Shown here piece by piece: positions 46,192 to 54,311 of a stretch of DNA of 64,000 nt (positions are counted from its first letter, which is position 1; every line of letters starts with the position of its first letter). The position numbers were made by a program, and so were the translations under genes. The notes below the pieces were generated by a model that worked only from the letters and a program-made list of their open reading frames with translations, was not told the DNA's origin and searched no databases. The DNA is from Proteiniphilum sp. X52 (GTDB taxonomy: Bacteria > Bacteroidota > Bacteroidia > Bacteroidales > Dysgonomonadaceae): positions 30,394 to 94,393 of the forward strand of contig NZ_RDSD01000017.1 in the NCBI RefSeq assembly GCF_003712195.1, given 5' to 3'.

Positions 46192-48033
46192 TTATTGATA
46201 AGGATTCTTTACCAATTTAGGATTATTATTAATCCATCCCTGATCAATAAAATTATAATAGTTCCTCATCTCGAAACGTCTTGGATAAGGCGACATGTGT
46301 GTGGGGAACTTATCAAAAACCCATTTACCATTGTTGGGATTACCGGGATCATTAATCAGATAAGGGAATAAAGCCATCTGTTGGGCATACTGTTGACCAA
46401 CATACTCATTTTGTCCGTTTCCATTCCAGATTTGATGCGCCAGCCTCCAACGTTTCAAATCCCAATAACGATGATCTTCAAAAGCAAATTCCACCCTTCT
46501 CTCGCGAACGATATCATTGAAGGTTACAGTTGCAAGTTCTTGTATGCCGGCTCTATTACGCACTGCATTGATATATGTCAAAGCTTTTCCTGATTGTCCC
46601 AGTTCAAGTGCCGCTTCAGAAGCGATCATATAAGCTTCCGCGATACGGAATCGGGGAAACCACATTTCGCTCCTGCGTCCGCGGGTAGAGGCACTGGGTG
46701 TTTCATCCATAAATTTGCGGAAGAAGAAACCTGATTTATTCACAAATTGGTTGTTGGTAGTTGTCGGACCATTCACAGATGTGATAAGAACGTCATTATT
46801 ATCTCTTTCACCCGGTTCACTGGTTCTTATTTCCCATTTTCCATCTCTCAAATATTTCTGTCCGGCTTGTAATACTACAGGCGTACCTTTAAAGATAGCA
46901 CCAGGATAAATAACAGTACCCCATAAACGTGGATCTTTATTGGCAAAGGCATCTTCCGGATTGTCATAATAAACATAATCCCCGTTAGCCTCTTTCGTCC
47001 TGATTTGTCCGTTCCGGTCATTGATATATTCAAAATCCTCCACCAGATTCAATATTGGGCCTGCATATGCACGGTCGATATCTTCTGCATGCGAAGCAGG
47101 AATATTAGATTGTGTGAATCCGTTCGTTTGTCCGGGGTATTTGTAATCACGTGCCCAGATCACTTCTTTATTATTCTCTTTTACCGAAAGGGCTTCATAG
47201 AAATTACGTCCCCTATCGTCAGGTTTAGTCAGCTGTAATTCATATTTGCCACTGGCTATCACCTCTTCAGCAGCTGCAAGTGCAGTTCCATAATAGCCTG
47301 CTGCCAAATCAGCCGGAATGCCCACTTCCTCACCGGTAGTCCGGACCGGAGCAGTCATTTTGTTGTTATAGTTTGCTATTGAACCGGCATAGACGGCAGC
47401 ACGGGCTTTCAACATCAAGGCAGCCCATTTGGTGGCCCTTGCGGCATTAGTAGAAGGATCTGTCGGCAGGAAATTTTTAATGGCTTCACATTCGGAAATG
47501 ATATAGTCATAGAGGCCAGCCTCAGTGGAACGGGCATATTGCATTGTAGTAATATCCATACCGGGCGTGTATTCAAACACCTCGTCACCAATAATAGGCA
47601 TACCACCCATTCCCCGTCCCATATTAAAATAGAGCCATGCCCTGATAAACCGGGCTTCACCCTCCAACTGATTCCGGGTTTCGTCATCCAACACAGTCGA
47701 TGCGCGTACCCCTTTTAGGAACTGGTTCAAATTGCGGAGTAACGTATAGTCATATACCCGCCAACGATCATTTTCAAAATCCTGACGGGTATCCGGACCT
47801 CCATCCGATTTGGAAGCTTCATCCAGAATAGTATACGGATAAGAGTCATCTATATGCTGTCCCCAGGTTATTCTGCCATAAAAATTGGAAAGTACAGATT
47901 TGATCATTACAGCATCTCCGAATATCTGATCATCCGATAAGATGGTATCAGGTTCCCGTTCCAGAAAATCGCTGCAACTGTTGAACGAGAAAAGAATTAT
48001 AGCCAAGGCTACGAATATATTTTTTATCTTCAT
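46192..48033 (-). CDS. SusD/RagB family lipoprotein (PUL C)
   Basis: The 613-residue protein, at the long end for the family, has a lipoprotein signal (SFNSC, Cys20). SusD landmarks are LEGEARFIRAWLYFNMGRGMGG, FRIAEAYMIASEAALELGQSG, INAVRNRAGIQELA and RRVEFAFEDHRYWDLKRWR. The C-terminus NPKLVKNPYQ is typical. It pairs with the SusC encoded 5 bp upstream. The substrate is unknown because no glycoside hydrolase belongs to this unit. Confidence 0.94.
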   Translation of the reverse strand: MKIKNIFVALAIILFSFNSCSDFLEREPDTILSDDQIFGDAVMIKSVLSNFYGRITWGQHIDDSYPYTILDEASKSDGGPDTRQDFENDRWRVYDYTLLRNLNQFLKGVRASTVLDDETRNQLEGEARFIRAWLYFNMGRGMGGMPIIGDEVFEYTPGMDITTMQYARSTEAGLYDYIISECEAIKNFLPTDPSTNAARATKWAALMLKARAAVYAGSIANYNNKMTAPVRTTGEEVGIPADLAAGYYGTALAAAEEVIASGKYELQLTKPDDRGRNFYEALSVKENNKEVIWARDYKYPGQTNGFTQSNIPASHAEDIDRAYAGPILNLVEDFEYINDRNGQIRTKEANGDYVYYDNPEDAFANKDPRLWGTVIYPGAIFKGTPVVLQAGQKYLRDGKWEIRTSEPGERDNNDVLITSVNGPTTTNNQFVNKSGFFFRKFMDETPSASTRGRRSEMWFPRFRIAEAYMIASEAALELGQSGKALTYINAVRNRAGIQELATVTFNDIVRERRVEFAFEDHRYWDLKRWRLAHQIWNGNGQNEYVGQQYAQQMALFPYLINDPGNPNNGKWVFDKFPTHMSPYPRRFEMRNYYNFIDQGWINNNPKLVKNPYQ

Positions 48034-48038
48034 AATTT

Positions 48039-51000
48039 TCAGAATTTGAGAGTTAAACCAACGTTAATAATCCGCATAGTCGGATATGCCAAACCATTTG
48101 TATCCTGGATTTCCGGGTCAACATTAATTAAGTTGGTCAATCCAAACAGGTTCTGTCCCGCAAGATACAAACGCAGATCGGATATGGAAGCTTTATTTAC
48201 AATGGATTTGGGAACCGTATAGCCAAACTCAAGATTCCTTACTTTGATATATCTCACGTTTTTCTTCCAGAAAGTACTGTTCCAGTAATTACTATGGCTG
48301 CTATTACCGATTAACAACATGGGATATTTACCCGGGATCAGTTCACTATTGGCATCCCAAATATCGGTAAGGCGCCATGTATCTTCCATATAATACTGGG
48401 GATTGTTTCCTCCATCGTGGAATGGATTTCTCTGTTCCCACTCCTGATACCAGGTAGACATGCCACCACCTGTCAAGTCAAATGCAAGATCAAATCCTCT
48501 CCATAAGAATGAAAAATTCAATCCGAAGTTTAAAACAGGTGTAGAATCCTGGCGATAACCTATCGGACGCTCATCCATCCCGTTAATAACACCATCGCCA
48601 TTCACATCCTTGTATTTTATATCACCCGGACGGAGTGTCCTGTTACCCTGTCGGTCGTTATCGATCGGCCACGATGCAATCTCTTCCCAGCTCTGGAACT
48701 GTCCGTCAGCTTCCAATCCCCAGTTAAGGTATCCAAAACGATGGTTAATGGAATTCCGGTATACATTCCATGAGTTACTGAAACGGGGTTTATATTGTTC
48801 CCAATCATAAAAACGGGAATAGGTCACATTGGCTCCAATGGAATAAGTCAATTCATTTATTTTATCGCTCCAGTTAGTAGCAAAATCATATCCCATGTGC
48901 ATATCCGAATTCAAATTTTCACTTGGCAGACTGAATCCTACTTCCGATGGCAATAAAATGTCATACCTTGAGGCAGGTAATCCTGTACGCATACGACGGA
49001 AGAAGTCGAAAGAACCAGAGAGTTTTCCGCCCAGGAAGCTGGCATCCAATCCCACGTCCAGGATTCGAGCCTTAATCCATGAGAGTGTTGTAACGGGAAG
49101 GCCACGGGGTTGCGTACCTATCGTATATACTCCGTCAATCACGGAGGAGGCAGTACCGACCCAATCTCCATTATTATTTCGGTATTGTTTGTAATTATAT
49201 CCGCTCATATAGTCAAATGGATTATAACCGCTCACATTGTCATCTCCAACCAATCCATAAGACGCCCTCAGTTTCAGATCACTGAATATCCCGGATACCT
49301 TGCTGTCACGCCAGAAATTTTCTTCAGAAATTCTCCATCCAAAAGAACCTGAAGGGAAGAATCCCCAGCGGTGGTTTGGTGGAAATTTCCATGAGCCGTC
49401 ATAACGTCCGGATAATTCTACCAGGTATTTATTGGCAAAATCATAGTTGATACGTCCCATGTAACCTAACCGAGCCTGTGTATTATTGCCTCTGTCATCA
49501 TAAGTATCCATGGTCTCGTAATCGATCAGATGCAGGGCGTTAGACGTAGGAATTGAGTGTACCCATGTTGAGGGTTCATCACGTTTAATGGCTTCCAAAC
49601 CAAGCACTGCGGCGATATTGTGATCGGCGAATCTCTTATTGTAAGACAACTGAATATTAGAGGTCACCTCTTCATTATAACCTTGCCGCCTTTCTCTCCA
49701 GGGATTGGTATTTTCAAACATCACCGGATAGGTATCTGTTTTTTCGTCGTAATCATACAACTTATAAGTATATTCCTGGTTATCCAACTTTTGATTTGCC
49801 AGGTAATAACTTGCCAAAGCACGAGCCTTTAAACCATCCATAATCTCATATTCAGCATCGAAAGTCAACTGTACAACCCTCCAGGCTTCCTCATATTTTC
49901 CGGATAAATCGTAATTTAACCAGGCAAAATTAGTTCCTGCTTCTGTGGAAGTCATGGTCGGATAAAGTGGATTATCGTTTGCAAACGGCCTTCTGGTAGG
50001 CAGGTTACGGAACGTACCAAAGCGTGGCAACCAATAATCATCTCCACCGGGTACGCCGGGATTTACACGCCTCTCGATACGGCCGTTCATTCCCCCACCA
50101 ATTTTCAAACGATCCGTGATGTTGGCATTCACATTCATTTGCACGTTGGTACGGTTGAATCCTCCATAATTTACGATAATGGCATCCTGGTTCAGATTCC
50201 CCACACTGAGGTAATAGTTTATTTTATCTGATCCACCGGATACATTCGCGTTAATGTAGGTCTGCGGTGATGTTTCCCAAATGTAATCATACCAGTCAAA
50301 AGGTACATATCCTTTCTCGGTACCCTGCTGCCACTTCTGATAGTCTTCTTTGGTATACCTGTAATCAGTTCGTCCCTGGACAGTTTCAGACTGTATATAA
50401 TTTTTAATATAGGTAACAGCATCTGCCGGTCTTGGAAAATCATACAGGCTCTGCATTCCGTAATAAGCATTCAAAGTCACTGTATTCTTGGTATTACGTG
50501 ACCCTTTCTTGGTATTTACCACAACTACCCCGTTGGCAGCACGCACACCGTATATAGATGCGGAAGCATCTTTCAACACTGATATTGATTCGATATCATT
50601 GAAGTCAATATTGTTGAACTGACCTTCGTCTGACTGTATACCATCTATCACAAACAATGGCCTTCCCATATTTCGTATTTGGATATTGGTAGTAGAGCCG
50701 GGGCGACCATCCGTCTGGCGTGAATTGATACCGGCAATCTTACCGACCAGGGCACCCGATGAAGTGGAAGCTTTAGACCTGCTGATATCTTCGGCACCAA
50801 TTACAGCAATTGCAGATGTCAATGACTCCTTTCTCTGCGCCAATCCAAATCCGGTCACAACCACTTCACTCAAAACTTCCGAATCTTCTTCAAGAGTAAC
50901 ACTCAACGTATGTCTTCCGTTAACATTCACAACCTGAGTTCGCATACCCACATAAGAAACTTCCAACACAGCATCCGGTGCAATATTGGACAATATAAAA

Positions 51001-51194
51001 TTACCATCTATATCGGTAACCGTACCAATAGCTTTCCCCTGCAACTGCACCGTCACTCCCACAAGAGGTTCACCATAGGTGTCAATCACCGTACCGCTCA
51101 CATTAATATTCTGAGCAGACACACTAAAACATACTATCCCCAAAAATATGGATAGTATACTTTTCATTAAATTAAACGAAACTTTTCTTCTCAT
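48039..51194 (-). CDS. SusC/RagA family TonB-linked transporter (PUL C)
   Basis: The 1051-residue protein starts MRRKVSFNLMKSILSI; Met10 is an alternative start just before the hydrophobic core. It has the regulatory-like domain (PLVGVTVQLQGKAIGTVTD), a TonB-box-like EVLSEVVVTGFG, and a plug with VLKDASASIYGVRAANGVVV. The barrel ends in INVGLTLKF. Together with the adjacent SusD it forms an import complex. The unit has no enzyme and no HTCS or anti-sigma gene, so it may import a simple substrate or depend on enzymes encoded elsewhere. Confidence 0.95.
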   Translation of the reverse strand: MRRKVSFNLMKSILSIFLGIVCFSVSAQNINVSGTVIDTYGEPLVGVTVQLQGKAIGTVTDIDGNFILSNIAPDAVLEVSYVGMRTQVVNVNGRHTLSVTLEEDSEVLSEVVVTGFGLAQRKESLTSAIAVIGAEDISRSKASTSSGALVGKIAGINSRQTDGRPGSTTNIQIRNMGRPLFVIDGIQSDEGQFNNIDFNDIESISVLKDASASIYGVRAANGVVVVNTKKGSRNTKNTVTLNAYYGMQSLYDFPRPADAVTYIKNYIQSETVQGRTDYRYTKEDYQKWQQGTEKGYVPFDWYDYIWETSPQTYINANVSGGSDKINYYLSVGNLNQDAIIVNYGGFNRTNVQMNVNANITDRLKIGGGMNGRIERRVNPGVPGGDDYWLPRFGTFRNLPTRRPFANDNPLYPTMTSTEAGTNFAWLNYDLSGKYEEAWRVVQLTFDAEYEIMDGLKARALASYYLANQKLDNQEYTYKLYDYDEKTDTYPVMFENTNPWRERRQGYNEEVTSNIQLSYNKRFADHNIAAVLGLEAIKRDEPSTWVHSIPTSNALHLIDYETMDTYDDRGNNTQARLGYMGRINYDFANKYLVELSGRYDGSWKFPPNHRWGFFPSGSFGWRISEENFWRDSKVSGIFSDLKLRASYGLVGDDNVSGYNPFDYMSGYNYKQYRNNNGDWVGTASSVIDGVYTIGTQPRGLPVTTLSWIKARILDVGLDASFLGGKLSGSFDFFRRMRTGLPASRYDILLPSEVGFSLPSENLNSDMHMGYDFATNWSDKINELTYSIGANVTYSRFYDWEQYKPRFSNSWNVYRNSINHRFGYLNWGLEADGQFQSWEEIASWPIDNDRQGNRTLRPGDIKYKDVNGDGVINGMDERPIGYRQDSTPVLNFGLNFSFLWRGFDLAFDLTGGGMSTWYQEWEQRNPFHDGGNNPQYYMEDTWRLTDIWDANSELIPGKYPMLLIGNSSHSNYWNSTFWKKNVRYIKVRNLEFGYTVPKSIVNKASISDLRLYLAGQNLFGLTNLINVDPEIQDTNGLAYPTMRIINVGLTLKF

Positions 51195-51198
51195 CCTT

Positions 51199-51215
51199 CA
51201 TTTTGTTTAGATTAT
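51199..51215 (-). promoter_or_regulatory. Leader 17-mer shared with PUL B susC
   Basis: The sequence ATAATCTAAACAAAATG on the minus strand, a few bases before the susC start, is identical to 41346-41362. The AAAATG at its end is out of frame with the gene here. Confidence 0.45.
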
Positions 51216-51895
51216 AAAATAAAAATAAACACACAACAATTTAAGTGCACTTAATCTTGCACTTCATCTTTCACATCAAACAAGAAACAATTGACAACTT
51301 TTGCGTTTTTTAAATTAAAAATTAGATTTCACTTACTTAACGGTCTGGTCTTTTCTACATAATAACTTACTCAATTTTCGCCTGTAAATTTGGAATGTAT
51401 GCAACTAAATCGGAGATATTCAGATATTTTGTGGGGACCCATAGTGCGAGTTGAACGTAAAAAGAGTAGTTGTCTGAGCGAAGCGGGTTCTACTCTTTTA
51501 GTGAATATTTGCGTTAAGCCAAATGAGCAGAACCAAGCTTGCTTGAGCTATGCCATGGCGGGCAAATATCTAACTTTATTGAACGAGGACTATTATGGGG
51601 CATAAAACATTCGTCAGTTGGAGGATTTAGTTGCAAACATACGACTTACAAAATGTGAATAACTTATAACCTCAGTCTAATGTAGATAATGAAAAACTGC
51701 AAAACCAGGTCTTTTGATTATTATATTTATTTGGCAAAAGTCTTCTTTTTTTTACAGAATTAATGCCATTTTCATCTCAAAAAATAGCAAAAATTCATCA
51801 TTATATTTTCAATAACATTTAACCCATTGATTGTCTGCTTATTGCTGGTTCCATATGATTTCATATGGTAATATAAAAAGTATTAACTTTGGGCT
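51216..51895. other. Gene-poor junction with inverted repeat, between PUL C and the CRISPR locus
   Basis: These 680 bp contain no convincing gene. One 71-codon plus frame (51390-51605) has no recognisable domain or ribosome site. AAAAGAGTAG (51460-51469) pairs perfectly with CTACTCTTTT (51490-51499) over a 20-base loop containing TGAGCGAAGC. Further weak inverted similarity surrounds it (GAATATTTGC near 51503-51512, GCAAATATC near 51561-51569). It could be a structured RNA or debris of a mobile element. The susC promoter should lie at its left end. Confidence 0.4.
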
Positions 51896-52048
51896 GTGGA
51901 TTCTATCCGTTCATTTACCTTGGCCTTGGGTTTAGAAAAACCTCGCCATATTGCAAAAGTGGATTTAGAGCCCGATTCATTCCGGTTAGGAATTCATATG
52001 GATTTTGAGCGAGGTTCAAAATTTTTTATGGAACACCGCGTGAAATAA
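51896..52048 (+). pseudogene. ISL3-family transposase N-terminal remnant
   Basis: A 50-codon plus-strand frame encodes DSIRSFTLALGLEKPRHIA, then KVDLEPDSFRLGIHMDFERG, and SKFF. This matches the conserved beginning of ISL3-type transposases, where an ALGL...PWxI segment is followed by a strand pair ending in IDFxRG before the zinc-binding Cys motif. The Cys motif and the whole catalytic domain are missing. It is a decayed end of an insertion sequence lying directly upstream of the cas operon promoter. Confidence 0.6.
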
Positions 52049-52060
52049 TGATTTTTTGTG

Positions 52061-52068
52061 TAAGTTTG
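52061..52068 (+). promoter_or_regulatory. Putative cas operon -7 box
   Basis: TAAGTTTG fits TAnnTTTG and lies 36 bp upstream of the cas6 ATG at 52105. No TTTG is present at the -33 spacing. It is the only candidate between the transposase remnant and cas6. Confidence 0.5.
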
Positions 52069-52104
52069 CCCTTGAACTTAAAATAATACGGAAACAATTG
52101 TAAA

Positions 52105-52878
52105 ATGCGCTTTAAACTCACCTTGTCCATTGATAAACAAGCTCTAGGCAACCGGCTTTCTTTCAATTACATGTATGAATGTTCGGCTTTGATTTATAAA
52201 ATTCTTTCCAAATCCGATGCCGAGTTTTCTTCCTGGCTTCACGAAAATGGTTTTGCGGTGAACGGGAAGCGGTTTAAACTTTTCACCTTTTCCCGCCTTC
52301 AAATACCGTCGTATCGAATCGACGGAGCTTTTATATCCATACAATCCGATACGATTGAGTGGCTTATCTCTTTTCTGCCGGAAAAAAGCACGCGGGAATT
52401 TGTTCAGGGACTTTTTCTCGAACAGGAGTTTGAATTGGGAAACAGACAGGCTAATATCCGATGCCGGGTGCGGGGCATAGAGGTGTTGCCGCCGCCGGAC
52501 TTTACCGGGTGCATGCGTTTTGAGACTCTTTCGCCCGTCTGCATTACATTGAAAGGCGATGAGGGCCGCCAGCAATATATTCCCCCCTCGCATCCCGAAG
52601 CCGAAAGGCTGGTTCGCCTGAATTTGCTCGATAAATACCAGGCATTGCGCGGAGAGGAATTTCCGGCAAGGGATTACCCGTTTGCCTTGAATGCGCTTAC
52701 CGCCCCCAAACCCTCCTTGATAACCATCAAAGCCGGCACCCCGCAGGAAAGTAAGGTGCGTGGTTATCTCTGCCGTTTATCGTTGACCGCGCCGGCCGAG
52801 TTGATAAAAATCGCGTATGAAGCGGGAATCGGTGGAAAAAACAGCATGGGGTTCGGCATGATTAAATTACTGGAATAA
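52105..52878 (+). CDS. cas6: CRISPR-associated endoribonuclease Cas6
   Basis: The 257-residue protein has the two-ferredoxin-fold architecture of Cas6. It ends in the glycine-rich loop AGIGGKNSMGFGMIKLLE, the family hallmark. The N-terminal half has MRFKLTLSI and the helix YMYECSALIYKIL; His46 in SSWLHENGF is near where a catalytic His is often found, but I cannot be sure of it. It cuts the repeat in the array transcript and leaves an 8-nt 5' tag, which here would be ATTGAAAT. It is the first gene of the operon. Its DNA is clearly richer in GC than the cas5-cas3 block downstream and similar to cas4 and cas1. Confidence 0.9.
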   Translation: MRFKLTLSIDKQALGNRLSFNYMYECSALIYKILSKSDAEFSSWLHENGFAVNGKRFKLFTFSRLQIPSYRIDGAFISIQSDTIEWLISFLPEKSTREFVQGLFLEQEFELGNRQANIRCRVRGIEVLPPPDFTGCMRFETLSPVCITLKGDEGRQQYIPPSHPEAERLVRLNLLDKYQALRGEEFPARDYPFALNALTAPKPSLITIKAGTPQESKVRGYLCRLSLTAPAELIKIAYEAGIGGKNSMGFGMIKLLE

Positions 52879-52893
52879 ATAACTGAAAAAATT

Positions 52894-53517
52894 ATGGCAT
52901 TCTTATTTAAAATCAAAATTCACGGCAGTCAGAAACCGCCCATCTGGCGGAAAGTATTGGTGAACGAAACCCTTTCGTTCGACGATTTTCACGTGGTCAT
53001 CCAGATTCTGTTCGGGTGGGAAAATGCCCACATGTACCGTTTCTCCCCCAAGGGTTGGACAGGCAGGCCCGAAATCAGTTACCATTATCAGGGTGATTCC
53101 TTCATGGAAGCGCCGTTATCGCCCGCCGACACCTTTCCGCACGGTAGGCGATACGATGCCGAAGAAATTAAATTGAGCGATTACTTTGCCGCACCCAAAG
53201 ATAAGATAACTTACATTTACGACTTTGGCGACAATTGGGAACACATTGTCGAACTCGTCGAAATCGGCCATGAAGCTGTCATTTATCCCATTTGCACAGG
53301 CGGTAAAGGTTCTGATCTGGTTGAGGATTGCGGCGGAATATGGGGGTTTTATGACATGGTTGAAGCCGTGAATAATCCCAAACATCCCGAGCACAAACAA
53401 TACCGTCAATGGCTCGACATGAAACGGGGCGAAAAATGGGACTTGCACGCCTTTGACTTGGAGGCCACCAACGAGATTCTGAGGGAGGTGTGGAAGCTGA
53501 AAGGGAGGGAAAAATAA
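52894..53517 (+). CDS. Plasmid pRiA4b ORF-3 / IS1096 TnpR-like protein inside the cas operon
   Basis: The 207-residue protein matches the pRiA4b ORF-3-like family. It starts with FLFKIKIHGSQKPPIWRKVLV. LSFDDFHVVIQILFGWENAHMYRF follows, then FAAPKDKITYIYDFGDNWEH and PICTGGKGSDLVEDCGG, all conserved family blocks. The family is found on plasmids and as a passenger of IS1096-type elements; its biochemical function is unknown. It lies 15 bp after cas6 and 62 bp before cas5 on the same strand, so it is transcribed with the cas genes. It is not part of any standard type I-B set. It may be cargo, an anti-phage accessory, or a trace of a past insertion. Confidence 0.85.
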   Translation: MAFLFKIKIHGSQKPPIWRKVLVNETLSFDDFHVVIQILFGWENAHMYRFSPKGWTGRPEISYHYQGDSFMEAPLSPADTFPHGRRYDAEEIKLSDYFAAPKDKITYIYDFGDNWEHIVELVEIGHEAVIYPICTGGKGSDLVEDCGGIWGFYDMVEAVNNPKHPEHKQYRQWLDMKRGEKWDLHAFDLEATNEILREVWKLKGREK

Positions 53518-53579
53518 AATGATTTTTGAGCCCATAGAAGCTGGCGAAATGAAGAGTTTAATTTGTAGAATGAAAATAA

Positions 53580-54311
53580 ATGGACATGGACACATTAAAA
53601 ATTGATATAGAGATTTTGAGGAAAATCCCGAGCAAAACGATTAAAGTGGAATTGTTAATAGAACCTTTAGCTCCATTATCTATGGTATCTGGTATGCCCG
53701 GTTCTTTTTATAAAACCCTTAATGTTCCAAGCAAAATAATGATATGTGGACTAATAGAAAATCTTCTCGGGTGGCATATTGCGTGGAAAGATAGAAGGGC
53801 AATACAAAATGATATTGGAAAGTTAAGGAAAAAACAAAAAGTAACCTATTCAAGTAATACAAAAGGTTCAACATATATTCCTCTTTTGATGGAATACTTT
53901 GATGTTATTGATGAACCAATAATAAATTTTTCAGAAGTGTATTTTTTTGATGATTTATGGAGTAGGTGTTATCGTCGTTCTGATGAAGTTGTACATCCAA
54001 AAGGAACTGACAATATAGACTATAGATATATTCCTCAAAAATGGAAGTTAAAACGAGATGAAAAAAATCAAGAGAAAGTAGATGATAAAGCATTAAAAGA
54101 ATTCTTTAAAGAGAAGATTGATTTTTTTCCTATCTATTATACAACACCTACTGTTCGAGAATATATTTATTTACAAGGTTGGTATGTTGTCCAAATGATT
54201 ATGGACGAAAAATTGTTTACGATGTTGATGGAAAAATTAGAGATAAATAATATCGGATACTTGGGTAATAATGAGGGTTGGGTAAATTTAAAACTATCGA
54301 AAAATGAATAA
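53580..54311 (+). CDS. cas5: Cas5 (type I-B, P. gingivalis-like subtype)
   Basis: The 243-residue protein opens with a ferredoxin-fold strand IKVELLIEPLAPLS. Next comes a segment YKTLNVPSKIMICGLIENLLGWH, which is the Cas5 signature in which a conserved proline-serine turn precedes a GLxExxLG helix. The middle is Lys-rich and low in GC. Cas5 caps the 5' tag of crRNA in the Cascade complex. It overlaps cas8 by 8 bp, a sign of tight co-translation. In related operons cas5 usually follows cas7, so its position before cas8 is unusual. I recognise the family from the N-terminal block only; the C-terminal half is divergent. Confidence 0.75.
   Translation: MDMDTLKIDIEILRKIPSKTIKVELLIEPLAPLSMVSGMPGSFYKTLNVPSKIMICGLIENLLGWHIAWKDRRAIQNDIGKLRKKQKVTYSSNTKGSTYIPLLMEYFDVIDEPIINFSEVYFFDDLWSRCYRRSDEVVHPKGTDNIDYRYIPQKWKLKRDEKNQEKVDDKALKEFFKEKIDFFPIYYTTPTVREYIYLQGWYVVQMIMDEKLFTMLMEKLEINNIGYLGNNEGWVNLKLSKNE

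Noticed and set aside
36734..51194. Idea that PUL C arose by recent duplication of PUL B susCD
   Set aside because: The SusC N-terminal domains and leaders are alike, but the plugs, barrels and SusD proteins (521 versus 613 residues) differ strongly.
51390..51605. 71-codon plus-strand frame in the junction before the CRISPR locus
   Set aside because: No recognisable domain, no ribosome-binding site, and it crosses the inverted repeat; likely chance.
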